A stretch of 64,000 nt of DNA from Lingula anatina (GCF_001039355.2 NW_019775921.1:1-64000), one strand, 5' to 3'. Shown: positions 39,230 to 49,790, numbered from the stretch's first letter. Program-made: numbers and translations. The notes: generated by a model from the sequence alone, not told the origin.

Positions 39230-39352
39230 TTATTGATTCATGTCGAGAAAATAATGGTGGTTGTTCACAAAAGTGTAACAACTATGGTGGCCGAGCGGTC
39301 TGTCAGTGCTATACTGGCTATAAGATTGGGCTAGATGGGAAAACTTGTGAAG
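39230..39352 (+). CDS. MEGF6: MEGF6 exon: EGF 4 of the calcium-binding block
   Basis: 123 bp, phase 1-1, acceptor TTTTTTCAG, donor G|GTATTA. Encodes VIDSCRENNGGCSQKC, then RAVCQCYTGYKIGLDGKTC. A transposable element begins only about six bases inside the intron. Confidence 0.94.
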
Positions 39353-39357
39353 GTATT

Positions 39358-39647
39358 AGACTGCGTTCCCATAACCTTATTGTACCAGCAAGATTGATCT
39401 ATCTCAGCAGGGATTCTTGCTAAGGCACAGTTAATGTAATCAGCTTAATTTTCTGGCATGCCCCTTCCCAAAGCAACACGAACACAATCATAGGCAACAA
39501 AGTTTTTATCGACTTTACCCAAGCACTTTTAGTTGCAAGGGGGCATCCTAGACATTTAAGCTGTTTAAACTAAATGAAATTTAGCAAGAATCCCCTAGAA
39601 GTTGGATCGCTCCAGTTTGTACGATAGGGTTATGGGAATGGTCCCTT
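39358..39647. mobile_element. Fold-back MITE, GATCGATCTA family, abutting a splice donor
   Basis: GACTGCGTTCCCATAACC at the left pairs with GGTTATGGGAATGGTCCC at the right. Inner arms are ATTGTACCAGCAAGATTGAT versus GGATCGCTCCAGTTTGTAC. The interior has GATTCTTGCTAAGGCACAG and AACTAAATGAAATTTAGC. The left end lies at about position +6 of the intron. Confidence 0.8.
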
Positions 39648-40171
39648 GCACACATTGAACAGGAAGTCCATCTGGGTATATTTAACTGATTGAAAATACT
39701 TGTAATATTAATTACTAAAGTTGGTAAGATATTCATTATATTTGACACTTACTTATTTGATTGATTTATTTAATTTATTAAATTTTTATCCATTGTGCTT
39801 TCTTTCTCCTTGCCATTCATTATGTTTTGATATTGTTTTAGTTTAGTATTTGTAGTGTTTAAAAGATCACTGTGGCATTTAATTACTTTTTGATAATATA
39901 CAAGAATGAGCTATTCTATATTCTATATACATGTACATGTGAAAGGTTCATATTGTCAGAGTCCGGTCAATTCACATTTTTTGTCCAAATGTCAAAATAT
40001 CGACATCAGCAATATTATGTGTTGGTACTAAAACAAAAATTAATTATTATTTAGGAAAATTTGTAAGAAAATGTAAAGGTAGGTTACTTTGAGGTGTTAC
40101 AACAATATTTGCCCAAACGTCAAAGTATCAGCAATGTAGTTAAATGTTTTCTTTTTCATAAAACCCTTCAG

Positions 40172-40294
40172 ATATAGATGAGTGTTCCATTGGTAATGGC
40201 GGCTGTTCGCAGGGCTGCGCAAACACCAGAGGATCGTTTGCCTGCACGTGTACACCTGGATACCAGCTGGGAACAGACGGAAGATCTTGTTATA
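40172..40294 (+). CDS. MEGF6: MEGF6 exon: calcium-binding EGF 5
   Basis: 123 bp, phase 1-1, acceptor CCTTCAG, donor A|GTGAGT. Encodes [16 protein letters not shown], then [20 protein letters not shown]. It carries the calcium-binding and Asn-hydroxylation motifs. Confidence 0.95.
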
Positions 40295-40664
40295 GTGAGT
40301 GGATGTTTTTGATCATGATTTTTGATAAGCGTGGGTAGTGCTAGCATTTTTTTTTTCAAATTGCTTACTTACTTACTCATCACTTTTTTTCCAAATGGTT
40401 TAAATTTGACTAAAACATGTCAAACCAACCCTATTTTGTTTAGACAAGTTAAGTCACTTTACAATATGCGAGTGTTAGCACTACCCCAGAATAAGTTACT
40501 GTATTTTTGACATTTATTTAACTATCATCACCAACTGGTATAGATATTTTTTTTTACCATAAAGTTTTTTTTCTTCATAATTTGTTTAAATGCCTGTTCT
40601 TTAACATCTGTATTTATATGATTTACATTTTTATCTTATCATTATTTTTGTAATTATCATCTAG

Positions 40665-40802
40665 GAATCGAAATGGAAGTTATCGATAGCTGTGCCACCA
40701 ATAACGGTGGCTGTGAACACAAGTGTAAGCATGGTGTAGGGGGCGCCATATGTACATGTAACCCTGGTTACACACTGCAGGCTGATGGGAAATCTTGTGC
40801 AG
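40665..40802 (+). CDS. MEGF6: MEGF6 exon: EGF 6 with R-I-E-M-E lead
   Basis: 138 bp, phase 1-1, acceptor ATCATCTAG, donor G|GTATAC. The junction codon gives CYRIEMEVIDSCATNNGGC, then ICTCNPGYTLQADGKSC. The Y-R-I-E-M-E insertion before the EGF is shared with vertebrate MEGF6 and is the most specific orthology marker here. Confidence 0.96.
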
Positions 40803-41717
40803 GTATACACAGCTAAACAAATTCAACCTCTGAGATTTGTATTAAGTTCCAAAATTTTCAGAATATTTCAGTTAACATTAACAATTATAATTCATCTTTT
40901 ATTTTTCCAATTGGATTTGATTTACATAAATTTATGAATGGAGTGTGGAATTCAATTTTCAAGTGACTGTATTTTATATAAGATTATGCCAAAGGCAATG
41001 TCAGATGCAATAATTGTTTAATGAGCAGTTAATATTTGAAAGTTATCTTAATTTAATACTTTTACTTGCTATCGATAATGAAATTATTTGATAGACAGCA
41101 TTTCCATCTATATTCACTGCAAATTTTAAAATAAACGCCCTCTTCTTTTCTAGATAATCAACTATATTAAATATGAATTTTTCTATTTTATATTCTCAGT
41201 AAACTTCTGTATTTCATTTCACCTTCTATGTTAATCAGCTACACTATAAACATTCGATCCCTGAAATCAGGTCTAAGAAAAAGTAATATTCTGCACTTCA
41301 GCATAGAACATCTCTATTTTTGAAAACCGCTCTTGTGTGCTCTCTTCTTAAACAGTTTCTGATATTCTTTTTCACAGATAAAGATGTTATATTGTATCTA
41401 ATATATTCACATCACATAATAAACCAATGTATTATATAACATTTAGTATATTTAAGGACTCTCTAATAATGGGACATTTTTTACTAGGATATGTTTACAA
41501 GTAATACTAATTATGTCAGGGGTAATAACATTGTGTGATTAATATATTTGGGATATAAAGGAGTAGTTAGAACAATTTATTTACACTTTTTCCCAAAAAG
41601 ATAGGGTTTTACTAAATCTTTATAGATAGTTTGCAGTAAACTAATCATACCAAAGGTACCTTGGATTTATTACATTTACTAATGTTGGCTTTATTTAATG
41701 TATCTACCCTATAACAG

Positions 41718-41840
41718 ACACTGATGAGTGCGAGCTGGGGACCTCGTGTTGCGAGCAGCTATGCACGGACACAGTAGGGAGCTTTACTTGTGGGTGTCGT
41801 GTAGGATTTACACTTAACAACGACATGTGCAGTTGCCAGG
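41718..41840 (+). CDS. MEGF6: MEGF6 exon: calcium-binding EGF 7, CC type
   Basis: 123 bp, phase 1-1, acceptor ATAACAG, donor G|GTAGGT. Encodes DTDECELGTSCCEQLC, then GSFTCGCRVGF and DMCSC. The CC pair and the terminal C-x-C are unusual for an EGF and are shared with the equivalent vertebrate MEGF6 module. Confidence 0.95.
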
Positions 41841-42267
41841 GTAGGTGGTGCTATTTGTCAAGATGAACTTTTCCTTGATTTGTTCAACGGAATTAAATGC
41901 ATGTCTGGTTTGGAATAAATGCACTGTAAATAAAGTATTTATAAGTTAGTCAGTTTATGGTCACAATGCCAGAAACTGATGAAACTTAATTGCAAATTTG
42001 TAAAAAAAATTGTGTGTATTAAGTTACAAAGAAGAATTTATACAAAATAAACCATTTTCTCAAACAAAATTATTAAAATCTGTCCAGTCTGTGTTTATAC
42101 TGTTTGAAACATATTTTCAAATGACAAAAACCAGATATGTATAATGTTCTGGTAATATAATGGTGTATAGATTATAAGATTTTTTTTTTTTTTTCTAATT
42201 ATGCTAGAGTAATTTAATGTGGAAGGGTACTTAACAAAAGTTACATATACATGTATCTTGTACATGC

Positions 42268-42435
42268 CAGGGGCGGATCCAGAGATATTTTCTGACAGTC
42301 TTCCAAATTATTTTTGTTAATCCATCCTCCATTTTTGACCGTCTTCCGACAGAAAATATTAGAAACCCGTCAATGTAAACTTTAAAATCTGACCGTCTTC
42401 CGGAAGACCTAGAAGACGGCCTAAATCCGCCCCTG
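42268..42435. mobile_element. CAGGGG-TIR element, complete copy 1
   Basis: 168 bp, from CAGGGGCGGATCC to TAAATCCGCCCCTG, an imperfect terminal inverted repeat. It is flanked on both sides by CATGC (42263-42267 and 42436-42440), a 5-bp target-site duplication. Subterminal copies of GACCGTCTTCC suggest transposase-binding repeats. Non-coding. The termini resemble hAT-type elements, although classical hATs duplicate 8 bp. Confidence 0.88.
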
Positions 42436-42541
42436 CATGCATTATATATTTAATGATTTTAAGGTGTGTGATACAAGCATGTTGATAGGCAACTTTAACT
42501 GTAGTGTAGATATGTGTTTACATTGTTTGTTTATCATCTAG

Positions 42542-42664
42542 ATGTTGATGAGTGTCTTAACAACAACGGTGGCTGCGAACAAGTCTGTGTGAACTCCGTG
42601 GGATCATTTGAGTGTGTTTGCAATGTGGGATACAAGCTGACATATGATGGCAAGAGCTGTGAAG
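42542..42664 (+). CDS. MEGF6: MEGF6 exon: calcium-binding EGF 8
   Basis: 123 bp, phase 1-1, acceptor TATCATCTAG, donor G|GTAGGT. Encodes [16 protein letters not shown], then [16 protein letters not shown]. Full calcium-binding and Asn-hydroxylation consensus. It is the last of the calcium-binding block. Confidence 0.96.
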
Positions 42665-42718
42665 GTAGGTTGAGAACGATACGAGTTGAAGTATTGACAT
42701 GTTTTTTATGTTTATTAA

Positions 42719-42750
42719 TGTAATAATAATAATAATAATAATAATATTAA
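42719..42750. repeat. (TAA)n microsatellite
   Basis: About ten TAA/AAT triplets in the short 280-bp intron after the last calcium-binding EGF exon. Confidence 0.9.
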
Positions 42751-42944
42751 TAATATTTTTATTTAAAGAGGATAAAACATGTTAATTGTATACATTTATC
42801 TTACGCATGGCCCTCGAGTTTACTTTACATTTAGTGTTTGCAAGTATTTGATAACTTAGCAGAGTTCAAACAAATATAAAGCAGTGTATGAAGTAACAGT
42901 TTTATGTGCAAGATTAACTTTAAAATGATATTTCCATATTTCAG

Positions 42945-43103
42945 TTGAGCAGTCAGAGGTTGGGCCTGTGAGAGGAGATCTTCCCAATGTTATAGTTCAG
43001 CCCACTGTACAGTTTCAGCCCACACCACCCCCCATTATCTCCATCACAGACCCTGAGTCTTCACTGGAGCTTAACAATCAGCTTATTGACAACGAACGAG
43101 TTG
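42945..43103 (+). CDS. MEGF6: MEGF6 exon: acidic/proline linker
   Basis: 159 bp, phase 1-1, acceptor ATTTCAG, donor G|GTAAGT. No cysteine. Encodes EQSEVGPVRGDLPNV, then TPPPIISITDPESSLELNNQ and LIDNERVG. Vertebrate MEGF6 also has a Pro/Asp/Glu-rich linker, with a G-E/D-L-P motif, between the two EGF arrays, so position and character agree. Confidence 0.9.
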
Positions 43104-43669
43104 GTAAGTTGTTTGCATCGAATCTGATTATCATAATAGTTGACAATTTGATTCATTACATGTTATCTTTGTGTTTTTCAGTATATATATTACTGTTGTT
43201 TTCAGGGGTATATTTATTGATAAATATATGTTAAACAATAAGTCTGATCATTTTGGGGGACTGTAATTTTGGAAACCATGGATTTTTTATTTATTTAAGA
43301 ATATTAATTATTTACTTAAAATGAAAGAAAGAATGATCTGAGAGCTGAGATTGAATTGTTCTTTTAATTGAACAAATTGATGAGGGACAGATGAATCAAT
43401 TAGCTTTGATCAACAAGCTGCACATCGCTCAACAAGATAAGAATATATATATATTTAATTTATTATCAAATATATGTGAAATGCTCATAAAGCAAATTAA
43501 AACTATTTTGGAAAAATATCATAGAAGACAGAAAATATATTGTTAATGTACGGTGTTATATTATTATTGTCTTGAATAATGTTCAACACAATTCACTCAC
43601 AATGTATAACTTCCTTAGTGTTTTTGGTGTTTTTGCTATACCAAATTGCATTTATCTTTGTCTGTCAAG

Positions 43670-43723
43670 GCAAAAGCAATAAGACTGGCAAGAGTAACAG
43701 AGCTAAGAGAAAACATGTAAAAG
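43670..43723 (+). CDS. MEGF6: Candidate basic cassette exon with furin-like site
   Basis: 54 bp (18 codons), phase 1-1, between the linker exon and the first laminin-type EGF exon. Acceptor TTTGTCTGTCAAG, donor AAAG|GTAGCC. Encodes SNKTGKSNRAKRKHVKG: seven Lys, three Arg, one His, no acidic residue. R-A-K-R fits the furin/proprotein-convertase consensus (R-x-K/R-R). The frame is maintained whether or not it is included. The function is inferred; the exon lacks independent support. Confidence 0.55.
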
Positions 43724-44336
43724 GTAGCCTAAATGTTAACTTAATGAATTCACTGTCTTGCCATGAAGTTATGTTGGGCTATATAGTGTTCATTGTTGTA
43801 TTTAACCAGAGGTTTAGTGTACACAATGTTTTAGTATTGTGAGCCACGTATGCTGTAGTTTTTGTGGCTCTAAGTTTTACTCTGTTTTGTCTAATTTTTG
43901 GAACCATATGATTTTATTTAGATTTATTTTCCCTTTATTATATTATACTTGTAGTTATTTAATTAAATTAACATTTGACATGTGTACCGCAGTTTCACAG
44001 TATTTCCCTTTTATTTGAATTAAACTATGCATGCTTATAAGTATATATTTTTATTTAATGTCGTGTGTACATGAAAGAAATTTCAAAATACCTAAATAGG
44101 CATATGATGAAGATTAAAGATAACATTTACTCTGGTTACATGATTGAATCCACTTATGGAAACAAATGTAAAATTTTTGCATAAATTTAAATCATAAAAA
44201 CCATAGACACAGCATAAAAGCACATTTAGTAATGTTTCAGTTATGCCTTATCAGAAAAATTTAATATTTTGCTCTGTTTATTAGATTTTATTTTGTTGAA
44301 TGTACCCAGAAATCATATTTTAAAAAATCATTTCAG

Positions 44337-44482
44337 TGTGCCGCGATGCAGGTAACTTCGGACCTAAATGTGAGTTTACCTGTGACTCCTGTCAAAATGG
44401 CGGCATGTGTAACGAGGAACAGAATGGCTGCGAGTGTGAAGCAGGCTGGCAAGGAATTATATGTAACGAAACGTGTCCAGAA
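44337..44482 (+). CDS. MEGF6: MEGF6 exon: first laminin-type EGF
   Basis: 146 bp, phase 1-0, acceptor CATTTCAG, donor GAA|GTAAGT. Encodes VCRDAGNFGPKCEFTC, then CQNGGMCNEEQNGCECEAGW and IICNETCPE. ICNETCP is conserved with vertebrate MEGF6 and includes an N-glycosylation sequon. Confidence 0.95.
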
Positions 44483-44887
44483 GTAAGTATATATACAGAC
44501 ATTGATCAGTGTACACTTGTTTTTAATAAGTTGTTAATTTGTTGTGTCTGATGAGCATTGAAATAGAAATTAAGGTTATAATGAGATAAAGTGCAATTTT
44601 GTTTCAACATGAAAATAGGAAGAAATTATGTAGGCGCATAAAATGAATCTTTGAAGGCACTTGTGCTTCAGTAGGTAAAATATTTAATTATGTTTTGAGA
44701 GAAAGTCCAAGGCTTAAAGGTCAGGTATCATTTGACAATGAATATATCATAGCATAAATATTATTTATATAATATAAAATATCTTAATATGATGTTTAAT
44801 GTTAATTCAATATTTACCTTTTCTGTTGAAAGTGAACAATGTAATGTTTATTGGTTGCTAATGTAATACATCATCACCTGGTTACAG

Positions 44888-45017
44888 GGTTTCCATGGAG
44901 ATGGCTGCAATGGTATCTGCACATGTCTTAATGGCGGGTCATGTGATTCAGTGACAGGCGAGTGCCGATGTCCTCCAGGGGTCAAGGGGGTAAATTGTGA
45001 GAACGGTTGTCCCCCTG
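44888..45017 (+). CDS. MEGF6: MEGF6 exon: laminin-type EGF 2
   Basis: 130 bp, phase 0-1, acceptor GGTTACAG, donor G|GTGAGT. Encodes [19 protein letters not shown], then [20 protein letters not shown] and GCPP. Eight-cysteine pattern completed by the previous exon. Confidence 0.94.
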
Positions 45018-45191
45018 GTGAGTAAAATTATAGCTTAGTTAATATTTTCATGTACCAATACATGCATTTACAAAACTATGTAAAATAGTTGAATGACAAA
45101 ATACCTGTAAAAAAATTTGATTGACAGCTACATGTACTGTATATGTAAAAAGTACAGGCACACAATATCATAGGTGTGCTAAATTCATCAG

Positions 45192-45194
<3 letters not shown>

Positions 45195-45260
<66 letters not shown>
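45195..45260. repeat. (TA)n microsatellite
   Basis: About 32 uninterrupted TA units in the intron before the exon at 45506. Confidence 0.95.
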
Positions 45261-45261
<1 letters not shown>

Positions 45262-45505
45262 TGTTATGTGTGAAAAATTAAAACCAATTTTCTTACCAAG
45301 TCTTGTTATTTGTGTACTAAGTATTGGTTAACGCATATAAACATTTTCTATATATCCACAGTACAATTCCTTGACAGAGAAGATTGCTCTAAAATTGGCT
45401 CATCCAGCAACTCGTAGAAACCACTTATAATAAAAATAAAAAATACATAACCAGGTGTTTAATTTCATTCAGACTATCAAGCAATAAAATTTTCTTCTCT
45501 TGTAG

Positions 45506-45708
45506 GGTATTTTGGTCAGGGCTGTGACAAGGAATGTCCCCTACCCTGCGCCAAAGGGGCTTGTCACCGTGTCTTTGGCTTCTGTATCTGTCCTGCTGGA
45601 TTCTTTGGACCCCAGTGTAACAAGGAGTGCCCCAAGGACTCCTATGGTCCCAACTGTGAGTCCCCCTGTGACTGCTTTGATGAAAACACCAAGTCCTGCA
45701 ATCCACAG
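45506..45708 (+). CDS. MEGF6: MEGF6 exon: laminin-type EGF 3 and start of 4
   Basis: 203 bp, phase 1-0, acceptor TCTTGTAG, donor CAG|GTAAAA. Encodes GYFGQGCDKECPLPCAKGAC, then FCICPAGFFGPQC and CPKDSYGPNCESPCDCF, ending KSCNPQ in mid-repeat. The vertebrate protein has the same shortened first repeat. Confidence 0.93.
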
Positions 45709-45859
45709 GTAAAATGACAAAAAAGAAAATTTTAAAAATTCGGATGGAATTTTTTTAAAAATGGGCATCTTGGTTACAAAGCCTGCTCTTTAAGAGCTGG
45801 AGTGAGGGGTTTGGCTTAAACAGCTTATCTTGATTCAGAGGCCAGTTCAAAGGGAACCT

Positions 45860-46114
45860 CTAAGGGACCGTTCACATGAAAAATCTATTTTCTAAAAATC
45901 TATTTGCGGTATCTTGTGATCACGGTCTGTGCCCTAAATACCCCACAGTGTAATTACTGGCAGCGTGAGCCAGTTAATTCCAAAGGTGTATTAATTCTTG
46001 GCGCTGCCAGTAATTACGCCGCGGGGTATCCAGGGCACAGACCGTGATCACAAGAAACCGAAAATAGATTTTTAAATTTTTAGAAAATAGATTTTCCATG
46101 TGAACGAAGCCTAA
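45860..46114. mobile_element. Fold-back MITE, TTCACATG family, copy with AAGGGACC end
   Basis: The left arm CTAAGGGACCGTTCACATG pairs with the right arm ending CATGTGAACGAAGCCTAA. The core has TAATTACTGGCAGCGTGAGC and its complement. Its right half is repeated after the N at 46939. Confidence 0.88.
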
Positions 46115-46765
46115 ATTTGGGGTTTGATTCAAAAGACTAGTGAGTGTGCTTGATTAAAGAGAGGTTAATCATGAATTTTGAGTGTGGATGTTACTGAAAT
46201 GTCTTCTCTGAAGTTCATTTGAATCATTTTCATAAGTCAACTGACAGATAATTTGGTTTTATCAAGACTCTTACTTAAGTGTTGACCTAGGATTTTCACA
46301 ACTGATGAGGCATGTTTTTAATGTTTTTAAAGCATGTCTTGGTGTACGGGTTGGTTTTGGTGTTTTCCAAGTGTTATCAGTGTTGACAATATTGACCTCT
46401 GCTATTAGCTAACATTTCAGCTTTTAATGCATTTCTGCTTTGCTTTTTTGCGTGTGCATATAAGGTTGACATGATGCGGAAAAATTTTAATAATATGTAT
46501 TTATTTGCAACTTTAATAGTTGGATTTTACAATAAAAACAAATAGTGGTGAGATGCACAATCTTAAAATATACTTGTAAGTGTTAAAATGATTTGATACA
46601 CATTAAAATTTCATAAAAGCCTCAGATCTTAAAATTTGATAAAGCCCATGGGATAAATATTTTGGATGATCGTACGGTCCTCAGCTTAGGTGTTAAATAT
46701 ACAGAATTATAGCTATATGGCAAAATATGTTATGTTTACATAGTGATAAATTACGAAAGCTCTTT
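46007..46765. repeat. ~750-bp duplication, copy 1 (probable haplotype artefact)
   Basis: From GCGCTGCCAGTAATTACGCC to GAAAGCTCTTTTT. Nearly identical in order and sequence to 46942-47702, including the MITE right arm and a stretch of single-copy-looking intron. Differences are small, for example one extra ATGTTTTTA unit in copy 1. Confidence 0.9.
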
Positions 46766-46766
46766 T

Positions 46767-46938
46767 TATGTACAGACACAGATGTGTCTGTACATATAGC
46801 CATCATCTGCGTCTGTCGTCGCCGTCATCGCCGTGCACTCAGCGATAACACGATAAGTGGAATACCGTTTTACATTTTGTATTCAAATTTACAGAACTGA
46901 TGAATATTCATAATACGCAGGTCAAGTTCGAAAATCAG
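46767..46938. mobile_element. Left end of a transposable element, cut at an N
   Basis: Begins with the palindrome TGTACAGACACAGATGTGTC, then CATCATCTGCGTCTGTCGTC, GATAACACGATAAG, and ends CGCAGGTCAAGTTCGAAAAT just before the N at 46939. Those last 23 bases are identical to the first 23 of this window. The other copy of the flank (47702 onward) lacks this element, so it looks like an insertion present on one haplotype. Confidence 0.65.
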
Positions 46939-46941
46939 NCC

Positions 46942-47702
46942 TTGGTGCTGCCAGTAATTACGCCGCGGGGTATCCAGGGCACAGACCGTGATCACAAGAA
47001 ACCGAAAATAGATTTTTAAATTTTTAGAAAATAGATTTTCCATGTGAACGAAGCCTAAATTTGGGGTTTGATTCAAAAGACTAGTGAGTGTGCTTGATTA
47101 AAGAGAGGTTAATCATGAATTTTGAGTGTGGATGTTACTGAAATGTCTTCTCTGAAGTTCATTTGAATCATTTTCATAAGTCAACTGACAGATAATTTGG
47201 TTCTATCAAGACTCTTACTTAAGTGTTGACCTAGGATTTTCACAACTGATGAGGCATGTTTTTAAAGCATGTCTTGGTGTACGGGTTGGTTTTGGTGTTT
47301 TCCAAGTGTTATCAGTGTTGACAATATTGACCTCTGCTATTAGCTAACATTTCAGCTTTTAATGCATTTCTGCTTTGCTTTTTTGCGTGTGCATATAAGG
47401 TTGACATGATGCGGAAAAATTTTAATAATATGTATTTATTTGCAACTTAAATAGTTGGATTTTACAATAAAAACAAATAGTGGTGAGATGCACAATCTTA
47501 AAATATACTTGTAAGTGTTAAAATGATTTGATACACATTAAAATTTCATAAAAGCCTCAGATCTTAAAATTTGATAAAGCCCATGGGATAAATATTTTGG
47601 ATGATCGTACAGTCCTCAGTTTAGGTGTTAAATATACAGAATTATAGCTATATGGCAAAATATGTTATGTTTACATAGTGATAAATTACGAAAGCTCTTT
47701 TT
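46942..47702. repeat. ~750-bp duplication, copy 2
   Basis: Second copy of 46007-46765, starting directly after the single N and including the right arm of a TTCACATG-family MITE (to about 47058). Copy 2 continues into unique intron sequence. Confidence 0.9.
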
Positions 47703-48462
47703 TTAGTTATATTTAAAACAAAATTTGATTGTCTGGTAAAAATTCACTTTGCTAACATATCAACACGTTTGTGTGTGAGCACGCACATGTATAAGTGGAC
47801 ATGTGCATGAATGTTCATTGAAATTCTAAAAACATGAAAGAAACGTTAACTGCTGTCACCATGCTTCACTCAAGACACGTTTGACTGTTTGAATATTTGT
47901 TGTAGCTAGCACGGAATGTACTTTAAACCTGTAAATGTTCAGCTTGTAATTATTTGTGATAATAATATGCTTATTCTGCTACTGCATCATTTTATAACAG
48001 CTTACTGAATATGTACAAGTAAGTGTGGCATTGTTCGCACTAGTTGATATATATATACACTACTATACTTTACTGTAGGCAGCCTATCTCTTCTGATTAC
48101 CCTTTTATAGTTTTTTCTGCTTTATTTGTTATGGGTAAATATCTTTGAGGAAACAAACATGCATTTGAGAAAAGCACCCTATAATATATTTTTGTTTGCT
48201 TTTACTGTAGGTACATGTAATAAAACTGTGTGCGTGCGTGTAGATACATGTAGTTTAGATTATGCAATGCAATCTTGGTAATGCTTCGCAATTAATTTAC
48301 TTTCTGAATACGTCTTTACATGTGCATAGGTCTGTCTAAAGTTTGATTGCTGTGTTTTTGTGTGCGTTATTTAGTTGTTTTTGCCCTTAATGATGCATGT
48401 TTGTAACATTGTGGTCAACAAATGTTTTTTTTAAGTTGCCACAAACTAAATTAACTCACCTT

Positions 48463-48572
48463 CCCATACGAAAAAGTCCTATAGGATCCTATAAGATCCT
48501 ATAGGATCCTATAGGAAATTGGGCCAATTTCCTAAGGATCTTATAGTATCCTATAGGACTTTTTCGTTTGGG
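48463..48572. mobile_element. Fold-back built on TATAGGATCC units
   Basis: About 110-bp hairpin. CATACGAAAAAGTCCTATAG at the left pairs with CTATAGGACTTTTTCGTTTG at the right. The arms consist of repeated TATAGGATCC / TATAAGATCC decamers and the centre is AAATTGGGCCAATTT. No coding capacity. Confidence 0.85.
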
Positions 48573-48863
48573 TTATGTAACCTCAATTTGACCCCTCAAA
48601 CATAGAAAAAAGTTAAGAACTAGACTAGTAAGAGTTAAAAGTGTTACAAATGTGACAAAAATGATTAAAACTAGTATTAGTATATAATTATGTATCAATG
48701 TTTTACAGCATGCACTGTATATTATAATTGCATGACATTTTATACTATCCCTGTAGTAAGCACCTATGATGTACATGTATATACTCCAGTACATGTACTA
48801 GTACATGGTTCAATTCCTGTTTTTAAAACTATTTTGATACCCAAACAACTTTTTTATTTTCAG

Positions 48864-49050
48864 AATGGAAAATGCAACTGTAAGCCAGGTTACACTGGGG
48901 AGAGATGCACCCATAAGTGCCCTGAGGGTTACTATGGCAACGAATGCAAAGGCGTCTGCGACTGTCCCGAGGAAACGATGTGTGATCATGTGACTGGTCA
49001 TTGTCTGCGGGACTGCCCTATGGGATGGACTGGAGACTTATGTGACCAAG
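48864..49050 (+). CDS. MEGF6: MEGF6 exon: end of laminin-type EGF 4 plus the CxxxC repeat
   Basis: 187 bp, phase 0-1, acceptor TTATTTTCAG, donor G|GTGATT. Encodes NGKCNCKPGYTGERCTHKC, then CPEETMCDHVTGHCLRDC and PMGWTGDLCDQ. The second repeat has C-L-R-D-C where all others have C-x-C. Vertebrate MEGF6 has the same three-residue spacing at this repeat, strong evidence of orthology. Confidence 0.94.
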
Positions 49051-49196
49051 GTGATTTGTCTTCAGCTATTTTCCTTCTATTTCTTTAAATTTGTTGTACA
49101 AAGCAGTGTATTCAAAAATTAGAATACAAGTGTGAAGACAAAGGATCATGCAAAATAACTACATGGGAAATATCTGTTTTGATATCTGTGTTTATT

Positions 49197-49376
49197 CAGG
49201 GGTGGATGGCGACTGTCTTCTGGGTCTTCTAGTAGACCGTCAGTTTTTTTTTTTTTTTTTTCAATTTACACTGATGGGCATCTTATCGTTTCTGTTGGAA
49301 GACGGTGAAAAATAGAAGATGCATCAACAAAGATAATTTGAAAGACTGTCAGAAAATATACCTGGATCCACCCCTG
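49197..49376. mobile_element. CAGGGG-TIR element, complete copy 2 (inverted)
   Basis: 180 bp, from CAGGGGTGGATGG to TGGATCCACCCCTG, in the opposite orientation to 42268-42435. Flanked on both sides by TTATT (49192-49196 and 49377-49381), again a perfect 5-bp target duplication. Contains an internal poly-T run. Confidence 0.87.
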
Positions 49377-49664
49377 TTATTACACAGCTTACATTTGAGT
49401 ACTAGCTGTCTGTACTGTCCTGTCTGGTAACTGTGATGTGTGGCTACTACTGGTACATAATTAATATTAGGACTGTAGCCAGGGGGTTTAATAGAAACCC
49501 CCTTTTTTGCTAGAAAAATGCCCACTGGGAAAATTTGATCTAGATAAACTCGACCATGACAAAAGGTCTACATTTTCAGAAAAAAAAAACAAAAAAAGAA
49601 CGCCTCTTTTGCAACAAGCCTGAATATGCTTGTTTTGATACATTATTTCTTTATTTATTTCCAG

Positions 49665-49790
49665 CCTGTCCAAGTGGCAAATATGGCTCAAACTGCCTCC
49701 AGGACTGCGAGTGTGACGGCAGTAGCTGTGATCCAGAGACTGGAGAGTGCATTTGCCAGCCAGGGAGGAGGGGAAGACTCTGCAAGGATT
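49665..49790 (+). CDS. MEGF6: MEGF6 exon: laminin-type EGF
   Basis: 126 bp, phase 1-1, acceptor TATTTCCAG, donor T|GTAAGG. Encodes CPSGKYGSNCLQDCECDG, then CDPETGECICQPGRRGRLC. One residue shorter than the standard repeat between the fourth and fifth cysteines. The donor choice gives the usual three residues before the next cysteine (CKDYC). Confidence 0.92.

Larger units (their letters stand above)
45709..48863 (+). other. 3.2-kb intron of MEGF6
   Basis: Contains the MITE, duplication, element end and hairpin listed separately. 47.7-48.45 kb and 48.6-48.86 kb are AT-rich with short GTGTGCATGTAC-type runs and nothing else recognisable. Its real length is probably shorter by the artefactual duplication. 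Confidence 0.75.
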
